Source: Methanosarcinales archaeon
Lineage (GTDB): Archaea; Halobacteriota; Methanosarcinia; Methanosarcinales; Methanogasteraceae
DNA: 5,321 nucleotides
Direction: 5' to 3'
NCBI GenBank assembly: GCA_030672605.1
Contig: DAOVGE010000100.1
Span: 1-5,321 of the forward strand
Each line of letters opens with the position of its first letter. Position 1 is the stretch's first letter. Under the pieces are notes generated by a model that worked only from the letters and a program-made list of their open reading frames with translations, had not been told where the DNA came from and made no database searches. Positions 1 through 5,321 of the stretch are shown one piece after another. The translations under genes were made by a program, and so were the position numbers.

Positions 1-477
1 CTCGCCTTTTACAGGCGTAATTGAATTACTTACATTCTGCCACCTTTCATGCAATGAAACACCGCTACGATCGGGTCAGCACCTTTTCGGGCGGAGGCTA
101 ATTTTGAACCTCTATGTACCTCATTACAAGATGTCATTCGCGCATTTACACGATTCCGTTTGCCCACTATGCCATCGTTTACCCTCACGGGGTCATTACC
201 CTGGTTTTCCGGGAACATATTGGGCTTACCAAGTTCTATAATCACAGATACTTATGGACGCCTTAGAAGCCATCTGTAAGCCGTAAACCGTCTGCCCATC
301 CCATACAACGTCTACGCAGCCGTTATAGTCTGAGTCCATACCTTTTAGCCTAAGCGTAACAGTCCGTATTCGCTTATCCCGCGTTACGACTCTTTCGTTG
401 GTTCACATTACACTCGGAATAGCGGGTTTTATCTTGGCAGTTGATCCGAATCGGACTTTTTGATTTTCCATGTTGTT

Positions 478-521
478 CCGCAGGCATACTGCGTGGGCGT
501 TGCCATCCACACATTCTGCGG
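478..521 (-). other. Nested RNA stem-loop inside the putative intron
   Basis: A perfect 6-bp helix (CCGCAG 478-483 with CTGCGG 516-521) encloses a second hairpin, GTGG 493-496 with CCAC 507-510, extended inward by GC pairs across a two-base bulge. Two nested perfect helices of this kind in a stretch without a reading frame indicate selection on RNA structure. The likely setting is a subdomain of domain I of the intron, but I cannot assign the helix by name. Confidence 0.6.
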
Positions 522-590
522 TAGAATTACCCCGGATGGAAGAGGTAGCCGGTTAGGCAATCCGCGATGCAACCTCTTGTCAACAGACAA

Positions 591-636
591 GATTACACAG
601 ATTTCCACAAGAGTTCTGTGTTACTCTTGTGTAATC
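591..636 (-). other. Long hairpin with asymmetric bulge near the intron 5' end
   Basis: GATTA (591-595) pairs with TAATC (632-636), and CACAAGAGT (606-614) pairs with ACTCTTGTG (623-631) around an 8-base loop. The 10 bases 596-605 form a one-sided bulge. An alternative register pairs GATTACACA (591-599) with TGTGTAATC (628-636), which excludes the top of the inner stem, so the arm could switch between two folds. Its position about 30-70 bases from the proposed 5' splice site is where early domain I stems of group II introns sit. It follows the PPK2 operon, but it does not look like a terminator: it has no adjacent T-run on the minus strand. Confidence 0.55.
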
Positions 637-682
637 GTGGTTTTATAGGCGGAAATCCACACAATATTAACAAGAACGCGCC

Positions 683-1582
683 TCATCCCGGCAGTTCAAT
701 CGGTTTCAACAGATTATCTTCCATGTGTTTGAGTTCATCAATGCCCGAAATCACGATCTCCGGATCTGGCTTGAGTTTACTTTCATGGACCTTACCTTCG
801 TAATCCAGGTTATATAAAATATATTTAATACAGTTGAGTCTCGCTTTTTTCTTGTTATTGGATCGAATGATCGTCCATGGGGCGATGGTTCGGTTTGTTT
901 CACTAAGCATCTGGAACTTTTTTATTGTATACTGATCCCACATTTCCTGCGCCATCTCATCAACGCGGGAGACTTTGTATTGCTTCAGCGGATTGGTCTT
1001 TCTTGCGTCAAATCGTCTTACCTGTTCATCTTTAGAGACTGAAAAATAAAACTTGAATAGAAAAATTCCATCTTTTGCAAGCAATTGTTCGAAGAGAGGA
1101 ACATCCTTTAAGAAGCGCTTATTCTGCTCATCGGTGCAGAATTCCATCACAGGATCGACCATTGCCCGGTTGTACCAGCTACGGTCAAACAATACTATCT
1201 CCCCTGCTGATGGAAGATGCTGGACGTATCGTTGAAAATACCATTGGGTTTGTTCCCTGTCGCTCGGTATTTCGAGTGCTACAACCCGCACACCCCGTGG
1301 ATTCATATGTTCGGTAAATCTCTTTATCGTGCCCCCTTTCCCGGCAGCATCCCGTCCTTCAAACAATACCAGGATACGCAGTCCGTGATCTTTGACATGG
1401 TTTTGCACCTTTATAAGTTCGGTCTGCAGATTGCGCAGTTCCTCTTCATATTCAAGGGTACTCTTTTTTACCCATACGCTAACACGGTTATTCTTTTGCA
1501 CCTTGCCCACATTCTTAATGGCGGTGTGTTCAGCCAATTTCACTTTTTTTCCGGATTCCTCATTGTCGTTATTCGTTGCCAT
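683..1582 (-). CDS. ppk2: Polyphosphate kinase 2 (PPK2) family protein, second of tandem pair
   Basis: This 299-residue protein belongs to the PPK2 family, cytoplasmic P-loop kinases that transfer phosphate between polyphosphate and nucleotides (NDP/NTP, or NMP/NDP in some classes). Walker A is EGRDAAGKGG (residues 75-84, Lys82). Walker B with the family signature is EIVLFDRSWYNRA (128-140, Asp133, Arg134). A basic lid region follows around 182-208 (SVSKDEQVRRF, then NPLKQYKVS). The C-terminal DPEIVISG (273-280) is shared with the neighbouring paralogue. The length matches a single-domain PPK2. The first 45 residues are charged and poorly conserved. The ATG at 1582 is preceded by GGGAG six bases upstream. 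The gene lies 32 bases after the stop of the first PPK2 gene, which implies co-transcription. Family membership is secure. Whether it mainly makes ATP/GTP from polyphosphate or the reverse, and its nucleotide preference, cannot be read from the sequence. Confidence 0.95.
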   Translation of the reverse strand: MATNNDNEESGKKVKLAEHTAIKNVGKVQKNNRVSVWVKKSTLEYEEELRNLQTELIKVQNHVKDHGLRILVLFEGRDAAGKGGTIKRFTEHMNPRGVRVVALEIPSDREQTQWYFQRYVQHLPSAGEIVLFDRSWYNRAMVDPVMEFCTDEQNKRFLKDVPLFEQLLAKDGIFLFKFYFSVSKDEQVRRFDARKTNPLKQYKVSRVDEMAQEMWDQYTIKKFQMLSETNRTIAPWTIIRSNNKKKARLNCIKYILYNLDYEGKVHESKLKPDPEIVISGIDELKHMEDNLLKPIELPG

Positions 1583-1588
1583 ATTTTA

Positions 1589-1593
1589 CTCCC
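1589..1593 (-). promoter_or_regulatory. Shine-Dalgarno for second PPK2 gene
   Basis: On the minus strand GGGAG lies six bases before the ATG at 1582, inside the 32-base gap between the two PPK2 genes. It supports that ATG as the start and independent re-initiation within the operon mRNA. Confidence 0.6.
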
Positions 1594-1614
1594 TTGAGTA
1601 TGTAACCATACGCT

Positions 1615-2577
1615 TCAACACTCGTACGTACCATATTTTCTCCAATTCTTCTTCATTATCTTCGCTTCCTTGTCCCCGGGTATCACGATCTCCGGATCCT
1701 GTTTAAAATCCAACGTCCGCCTCCTACCCACATATCTAACTGTGTTGAGGATTGTTTTAAACGTTTCTAATCGAGCCAGATGTTTATCATCCGACCGGAT
1801 GATATGCCATGGCAGCGTTTTGGTATGTGTCTTTTGTAACAATCTGAATTTTTTCTCAGTGAATTCAGCCCACAATTCCTGTGCCTGTAAGTCCACTTCG
1901 CTGAGTTTCCACTGTCGTAGCGGGTCGTTTTTCCTCCTTTCGAATCGTCTTGCCTGTTCCTCCTTAGAAACCGAAAAATACAATTTAAGAAGCGTTGTAT
2001 TTCCATCAGCGACGAAATTTTCTTCGTAACTGGTCACTTTATCCATAAACTGGTGATATTGACGCTTGGTACAAAACCCCATCACAGGTTCAACCATTGC
2101 CCGATTATACCAGCTTCTGTCGAAGAGTACGATCTCCCCCGCATGAGGAAAATGTTCAATATAGCGCTTCATGTGGAGTTCAGTTGCCTGATCTTCATTT
2201 GGTTTGCCAAGGACGACCACACGATACCGTTTTTCGTTCATATACCGGGTAACCCGCCGGATAGTGCCTCCTTTCCCGGATGCGTCTCTGCCATCGAAAA
2301 GAATGATTAGCTTTTTTCCGGTTTTTTCTATATGACGTTGTAATTTGATAAGCTCTGCCTGATACGGTTTCAATTCCTCTGCTTCATAATATTTCAACAG
2401 CGCGGACGTTATTATCTTGTTTTTCTCTTTCTTTCTGAGGTTCTGCAGCATATTTTGAATTTGGATACTTCGATCTTGTTCTGCAGCAATGGTTGGTTCC
2501 ACTCTTGGCTCAGCCTTCTTCACTACATCCCTAATCCTGGCACGTGGTCCCTTTGGCTTTATTTCAACCGCGGTCAT
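1615..2577 (-). CDS. ppk2: Polyphosphate kinase 2 (PPK2) family protein, first of tandem pair
   Basis: This 320-residue protein is a second PPK2-family polyphosphate:nucleotide phosphotransferase. Walker A is DGRDASGKGG (residues 95-104, Lys102). Walker B is EIVLFDRSWYNRA (148-160, Asp153, Arg154), identical in the paralogue. The lid segment is SVSKEEQARRFERRKNDPLR (202-221) followed by QWKLSEVD. A C-terminal DPEIVIPG (294-301) is also shared. By eye, about half of the core residues match the downstream PPK2, so the pair is an old duplication or two independently acquired classes rather than a recent copy. The N-terminal tail of about 60 residues is basic and longer than in the neighbour. The ATG at 2577 has GGAG ten bases upstream. 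It is the promoter-proximal gene of the operon. All catalytic motifs are intact, so both copies are probably active; the direction of the reaction and the preferred nucleotide are unknown. Confidence 0.95.
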   Translation of the reverse strand: MTAVEIKPKGPRARIRDVVKKAEPRVEPTIAAEQDRSIQIQNMLQNLRKKEKNKIITSALLKYYEAEELKPYQAELIKLQRHIEKTGKKLIILFDGRDASGKGGTIRRVTRYMNEKRYRVVVLGKPNEDQATELHMKRYIEHFPHAGEIVLFDRSWYNRAMVEPVMGFCTKRQYHQFMDKVTSYEENFVADGNTTLLKLYFSVSKEEQARRFERRKNDPLRQWKLSEVDLQAQELWAEFTEKKFRLLQKTHTKTLPWHIIRSDDKHLARLETFKTILNTVRYVGRRRTLDFKQDPEIVIPGDKEAKIMKKNWRKYGTYEC

Positions 2578-2587
2578 AATAGCTCTA

Positions 2588-2591
2588 CTCC
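2588..2591 (-). promoter_or_regulatory. Shine-Dalgarno for first PPK2 gene
   Basis: GGAG on the minus strand sits ten bases before the ATG at 2577 and is the only good anti-16S match nearby. It supports this start over internal methionines. Confidence 0.5.
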
Positions 2592-2632
2592 AATATTAGA
2601 CTTATTAAGTTTTTTGCACCCCCAAATTGATT

Positions 2633-2640
2633 GGTATATG
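2633..2640 (-). promoter_or_regulatory. Candidate archaeal TATA box for the PPK2 operon
   Basis: On the minus strand CATATACC lies about 56-63 bases before the PPK2 ATG. A start of transcription about 25 bases downstream (near 2610) would leave a leader of about 30 bases containing the GGAG site. An A/T-rich stretch at 2604-2616 is a competing candidate. The match is short, so this is a weak call. Confidence 0.25.
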
Positions 2641-2752
2641 TTTTCCTGGTACGTGTTTAGCCCTCAAAATTGCCCGCATCATCCGGAGACTACCCGAGAC
2701 CCTGCTGCGTCCATGCCGCCAGCGCAGTCACGATCCGCTCCTGAATTGACGT

Positions 2753-2964
2753 TCATTTTCCATTACGCAGCGTCACAACGATCCAACGCTTCCCGACATG
2801 CTCGTGATAGTAGCCCTTTCCGCTCTGTGATTGTTTGGTGCCACGCCCGGATGTTGACTGGCAGACGTGAACTATTACCCAAATCCGTTTTCTATCTTAT
2901 CGATGAGCTTTTCCACCATCTCACATTCAGTGCATGGTGTTCGTTTGCTGGTTGCCGCAGAAAT
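2753..2964 (-). pseudogene. Possible frameshifted remnant of a small minus-strand gene
   Basis: I do not recognise the protein. Three successive reading-frame pieces on the minus strand read like protein and join if two single extra bases are ignored. Piece A (2964-2875) contains PCTECEMVEKLIDKIENGFG and then a stop. Piece B (from 2876) reads NSSRLPVNIRAWHQTITER in a second frame. Piece C (from 2818) reads KGYYHEHVGKRWIVVTLRN, then GK and a TGA at 2755-2753 in a third frame. The apparent shifts fall near 2877 (GGGTAA) and 2819-2821 (an AAA run). No ATG precedes piece A after its upstream stop; the only ATG is inside it at 2919. Visible features are a Cys-x-x-Cys pair, an acidic/basic helix and a basic, beta-like C-terminus. 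It could be a decayed gene of about 65-70 codons or chance. I infer decay but cannot name a family. The rest of 2578-3007 holds only candidate promoter elements. Confidence 0.3.
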
Positions 2965-2972
2965 TCAAAAGA

Positions 2973-2980
2973 TTTATTAA
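2973..2980 (+). promoter_or_regulatory. Candidate TATA box for the KaiC/GvpD-like ATPase gene (leaderless)
   Basis: TTTATTAA, preceded by an A-rich BRE-like CAAAAGA, lies about 28-35 bases before the ATG at 3008. Standard archaeal spacing would start transcription within a few bases of that ATG. No Shine-Dalgarno sequence is present in the A/T-rich stretch before the ATG, which agrees with a leaderless or near-leaderless mRNA. Confidence 0.45.
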
Positions 2981-3007
2981 GAATATGGGACATATATTGT
3001 TATATTC

Positions 3008-4450
3008 ATGATTCCAGAGGAGATTAGGGGGTTCCTGTCTCAGGAGGGGGGCAGTTCACTGATCGTGCAAGGTAGTCCCGGCACCGGCAAGACGATTCTG
3101 GCGCTCGAACTGATGGACACGTTTCTCGATTGCAACCCCATATACATGACCACCAGATCGACGACCGAAGCGGCATACCGATTATTCCCGCGGCTGTGGC
3201 AGATGCACGATGATGTCGATGTTATCGAGACGAAGAGCGTGTTCTGGGACAAATTCTTCAAGAAAACCGATAACAAGACACTGCGTGTCGAAAAAGATGC
3301 TTTTGAGGTGTACGGGATGCTTGATGACCCCGGTAAAACCGATCTGTCTGAATTCGACATGATATGTGACCGGGTAGATGAGTTTCTGCCCAATGCGTCG
3401 CTGCTCGTGCTGGACAGCCTCGAAGGCTTGTGCGACAAATATAAGGTGAGCGAGAAGTTCTTAATCGATCTTGTCACCAGATGCCTGATTGAACCCGCGC
3501 ACACCAAGGTCATAATCGTGCTTGAGAAGAAGAGCAGTGCAGAACTCGGCTATCTCGCTGACGGCGTGGTCACACTGCAACGGAAAGATATCGGTGGCAG
3601 GCGTATGAGGCTCATATCTATCGACAAGTTGCGTGGCGCCAGCATACCCCAGCCAAACTATCTGTTCACGCTGGATACGGGCAGATTTAGGAGTTTCGAT
3701 ACATTCAAGGTCGCACATCCTTCAGAGTACATGCCTTATGAACAGATCCCGAACACCAAAACGCACTACTCGACCGGAAATCGAGATCTGGACGAAATAT
3801 TAGGTGGATACCAGATCGGAAGCTACGTCCTGCTGGAAACGGGCGCGAATGTCGATAATTTCTTTTATGTGCTGCCGATGTTGACCACTGCGAACGTGGT
3901 CGGGCAGGGTGGTTGTGCGGTTGTGCTCTCAATCGGGGGCGCAGGTCCGAGCGAGATTAAGAACTACGTCTTTGAGTATGGACTGAGCGACAAACTGGAC
4001 TCACTCAAGGTGGTGACCGAAAAGAATCCTGAAGAGCCGGTGACCGAGGATTTCGTTGCTGCTTATGATCGGGGGCGCTTCGCAGACCATTTCAACATAC
4101 TGGATCGAGAGATGCAGAGCCTGCATACGGAGCACGGAGGGGGCGCTATGAAGATTGTGGATTACGGGATTCTCGAGACGATACTCGACCAGAATATCCT
4201 CAAAAGATCGATCATATCAGAGAAACAGTACACATCAGCGAACAAAATCCTGACGATTGCGATGTGTAAGCACAGTACTGCCCCTGAGATCAAGAGAACG
4301 CTTGCAGATGTCTCCGACGTCCATCTGAAACTCGATAAGTGCAATAACACGATGATTATCTATGGCGAGAAGCCGACGACCGGCATATACGTGATTGAGC
4401 CCGATGTCGTGCGCGGCTACAAGGATGTGAAGCTGACGCCGATGCGGTGA
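3008..4450 (+). CDS. KaiC/GvpD-like RecA-superfamily ATPase, two domains, second P-loop degenerate
   Basis: This 480-residue protein has two RecA-type domains. Domain 1 starts at once with EEIRGFLSQEGGSSLIVQGS and carries Walker A GSPGTGKT (residues 22-29, Lys28) and Walker B SLLVLDSLEG (131-140, Asp136). It ends with the KaiC-type RMRLISIDKLRG (199-210) and the beta-strands that follow. Domain 2 starts at about residue 253 with the lead-in STGNRDLDEILGG (255-267). Where the P-loop should be it reads LLETGANVDNFF (275-286), with no GxxxxGK[ST], so it probably does not hydrolyse ATP. The abrupt N-terminus and two-domain layout match the archaeal GvpD/RAD55-like ATPase group rather than bacterial KaiC. 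No membrane segment or signal peptide is visible. The start follows the family and the upstream TATA box. Such proteins act as regulators or as ATP-driven signalling or assembly factors; GvpD itself represses gas vesicle genes through GvpE. No gas vesicle gene is in view, so the role is unknown. Confidence 0.85.
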   Translation: MIPEEIRGFLSQEGGSSLIVQGSPGTGKTILALELMDTFLDCNPIYMTTRSTTEAAYRLFPRLWQMHDDVDVIETKSVFWDKFFKKTDNKTLRVEKDAFEVYGMLDDPGKTDLSEFDMICDRVDEFLPNASLLVLDSLEGLCDKYKVSEKFLIDLVTRCLIEPAHTKVIIVLEKKSSAELGYLADGVVTLQRKDIGGRRMRLISIDKLRGASIPQPNYLFTLDTGRFRSFDTFKVAHPSEYMPYEQIPNTKTHYSTGNRDLDEILGGYQIGSYVLLETGANVDNFFYVLPMLTTANVVGQGGCAVVLSIGGAGPSEIKNYVFEYGLSDKLDSLKVVTEKNPEEPVTEDFVAAYDRGRFADHFNILDREMQSLHTEHGGGAMKIVDYGILETILDQNILKRSIISEKQYTSANKILTIAMCKHSTAPEIKRTLADVSDVHLKLDKCNNTMIIYGEKPTTGIYVIEPDVVRGYKDVKLTPMR

Positions 4451-4451
4451 G

Positions 4452-5321
4452 TCACCCCCGCCTGCGGTAGCCCCAGTAGATCACCGCTGCAAGCAGGATC
4501 ACCATGAAGAGACCGATCATCGGAGCGCCTGAGAATGAGACATTGGTCATGAACTTCTCTTGTGTCTCAACCTCCATCTCGGTCCCCTCGACGTAGTCAG
4601 ACGGCTCGGAAAGACTTGCCTTGCCCTCTGGCTGGTTTACATCCGTGCCAACCCCGCCCTCGGTTATGGTCTCGTTTGTCCTGGAGCTGGAGCTGGATTC
4701 ACTCTGATCCTCTTGATTCTCCCATTCGGGTGGATATGTGCCTGTGCCGCTGCCCCCTCCCGAATTGCCTGATTGTCCCGCTGCATCCTGCACCATCGTA
4801 ACAGCGTCCATAATCTCCCGATATGTTGCGAAATCCTCATCCGAGACCACACCGGGCATTGACATTATGCCTGACACGAACTTGTCGAGAAGCGGGTTTC
4901 CGCAGGTGTGGTGGCAGCAGGTGACGCCATTCTCGACAATGGATTCGACATAATCAGAGACCAGCGTCTTCAGTACATCGTCCGATGGGTTCCAGTAGCC
5001 CTTGCGAACCATCTCAAGCATCCTGCCGGTCATAGACTGGTATGCATACGGATTATTCTCATCGAAGAAGTCACTCAGCCCGAGATCGTAGATGTCGGCT
5101 GCATAGATGTCATACGCCTGCTGCCACATACTATCTGTGACCAGATCCGGCATCGTGTAGTCCCACATCCCGAGATGTTCCATGAATTTCATCATCTCAC
5201 GCGCTCCTGCGTACCCCTCGCCCATCATGCCCGCAAGCCATGTCGGGTTGGCATATCTGGCATAGATCTCCTGCGTGAAACGCTCCTCAAGCGAGTTAAC
5301 GACGACACGGTCTGTGTCACG
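4452..5321 (-). CDS. cobN: CobN/BchH-family chelatase subunit, C-terminal part, with C-terminal membrane anchor (5' end outside window)
   Basis: The frame is open to the right edge, so the gene starts beyond 5321; 289 residues are visible. The region beginning RFTQEIYARYANPTWLAGMM and continuing GEGYAGAREMMKF, MWDYTMPDLVTDSMW is characteristic of the C-terminal part of CobN (cobaltochelatase) and BchH/ChlH (Mg-chelatase large subunit), which hold the tetrapyrrole during metal insertion. The motif TCCHHTCGNPLL (visible residues 134-145) is a Cys/His cluster that could bind a metal or cofactor. After about residue 180 the protein turns into a Gly/Ser/Glu/Asn-rich linker. It ends in one hydrophobic helix (about 266-284, GAPMIGLFMVILLAAVIYWG) and RRRG. 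By the positive-inside rule the chelatase domain would face outside the cytoplasm, which is unlike textbook cytoplasmic CobN. It converges on the ATPase gene. It is either a true chelatase or a CobN-like surface protein; I favour the latter on topology. Confidence 0.85.
   Translation of the reverse strand, partial: RDTDRVVVNSLEERFTQEIYARYANPTWLAGMMGEGYAGAREMMKFMEHLGMWDYTMPDLVTDSMWQQAYDIYAADIYDLGLSDFFDENNPYAYQSMTGRMLEMVRKGYWNPSDDVLKTLVSDYVESIVENGVTCCHHTCGNPLLDKFVSGIMSMPGVVSDEDFATYREIMDAVTMVQDAAGQSGNSGGGSGTGTYPPEWENQEDQSESSSSSRTNETITEGGVGTDVNQPEGKASLSEPSDYVEGTEMEVETQEKFMTNVSFSGAPMIGLFMVILLAAVIYWGYRRRG

Larger units (their letters stand above)
1..662 (-). ncRNA. Probable group II intron, 5' ribozyme part (truncated by window edge)
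   Basis: No convincing protein gene lies here on either strand. Read on the minus strand, the sequence starts GTGTGG at 662, which fits the group II intron 5' consensus GUGYG. It is rich in nested helices with purine-rich linkers and GNRA/GUAA-like loops, as in domain I. Stems seen (plus coordinates): 606-614 with 623-631, 591-595 with 632-636, 541-546 with 572-577, 478-483 with 516-521 enclosing 493-496 with 507-510, 244-249 with 272-277, 94-97 with 109-112, and 3-7 with 13-17. The stretch AGAACTTGGTAAGCCC (minus strand, near 235-220) and the closing CAATTACGCC...AAGGCG hairpin recall, from memory, mitochondrial-like bacterial group II introns. The 5' end falls 20 bases after the stop of the upstream PPK2 gene. 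Domains V/VI and the reverse transcriptase would lie beyond position 1. I found no fully convincing EBS1-IBS1 pairing, so the exact 5' boundary is uncertain. Another large structured RNA is the main alternative. Confidence 0.6.

Noticed and set aside
30..245. 71-codon minus-strand frame
   Set aside because: It lies wholly inside the structured RNA-like region, has unremarkable composition and no recognisable motif, and several perfect RNA stems cross it. It is best explained as a chance frame in a ribozyme.
541..636. CRISPR-like or direct repeat array
   Set aside because: The repeated strings (CACAAGAG/CTCTTGTG, GATTACACA) are inverted and pair within one hairpin; there are no regularly spaced direct repeats or spacers.
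663..682. Transcription terminator after the PPK2 operon
   Set aside because: The 20 bases after the stop have neither a stable hairpin nor a clear T-run on the minus strand.
1..682. tRNA or rRNA gene
   Set aside because: No cloverleaf with a T-loop GTTCGAATC-type motif and no stretch of conserved 16S or 23S rRNA sequence was recognised on either strand.
1217..1706. Plus-strand frames of 104-126 codons opposite the PPK2 genes
   Set aside because: They are antisense shadows of two strongly supported PPK2 genes and show no independent domain.
2455..3027. 190-codon plus-strand frame spanning the intergenic region
   Set aside because: It starts antisense to the first PPK2 gene, overlaps the start of the ATPase gene and its promoter, and its product has low-order composition rich in His/Ser/Trp with no motif.

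Overview
The window looks archaeal, most likely from the methanogen / anaerobic methane oxidiser side of the Euryarchaeota (a Methanophagales- or Methanosarcinales-like genome fits). The reasons are a KaiC/GvpD-type RecA-superfamily ATPase, a CobN-like chelatase subunit with a C-terminal membrane anchor, an apparently leaderless gene behind an archaeal-style TATA box, and no bacterial -35/-10 promoter that I could see. The lineage is an inference from gene content, not a direct reading.

Layout. Positions 1-662 hold no credible protein gene. Read on the minus strand they are dense in nested RNA stems, begin with GTGTG, and resemble domain I and following parts of a group II intron; the element runs off the left edge, so any reverse transcriptase would lie outside the window. 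Positions 683-2577 hold two tandem minus-strand genes, both polyphosphate kinase 2 (PPK2) paralogues with intact Walker A and B motifs, 32 bases apart and almost certainly one operon. The putative intron starts 20 bases after the stop of the second one. Positions 2578-3007 are the divergent intergenic region: it holds candidate promoters for both sides and what may be a frameshifted remnant of a small minus-strand gene. Positions 3008-4450 (plus) encode a two-domain KaiC/GvpD-like ATPase whose first P-loop is intact and whose second is degenerate. Positions 4452-5321 (minus, cut by the right edge) encode the C-terminal part of a CobN/BchH-family protein that ends in a Ser/Gly/Glu-rich linker and a single transmembrane helix. 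The last two genes converge with one base between their stop codons.

How the parts may work together. The PPK2 pair would interconvert nucleotides and polyphosphate (energy and phosphate storage). The ATPase and the CobN-like protein have no evident direct link to polyphosphate, and nothing here shows that the four genes form one pathway. The right half (ATPase, CobN) looks richer in G+C than the PPK2/intron half, so the left half may have a different history. The least expected items are the ribozyme-like element behind the PPK2 operon, the membrane-anchored CobN and the possible decayed gene in the intergenic region.
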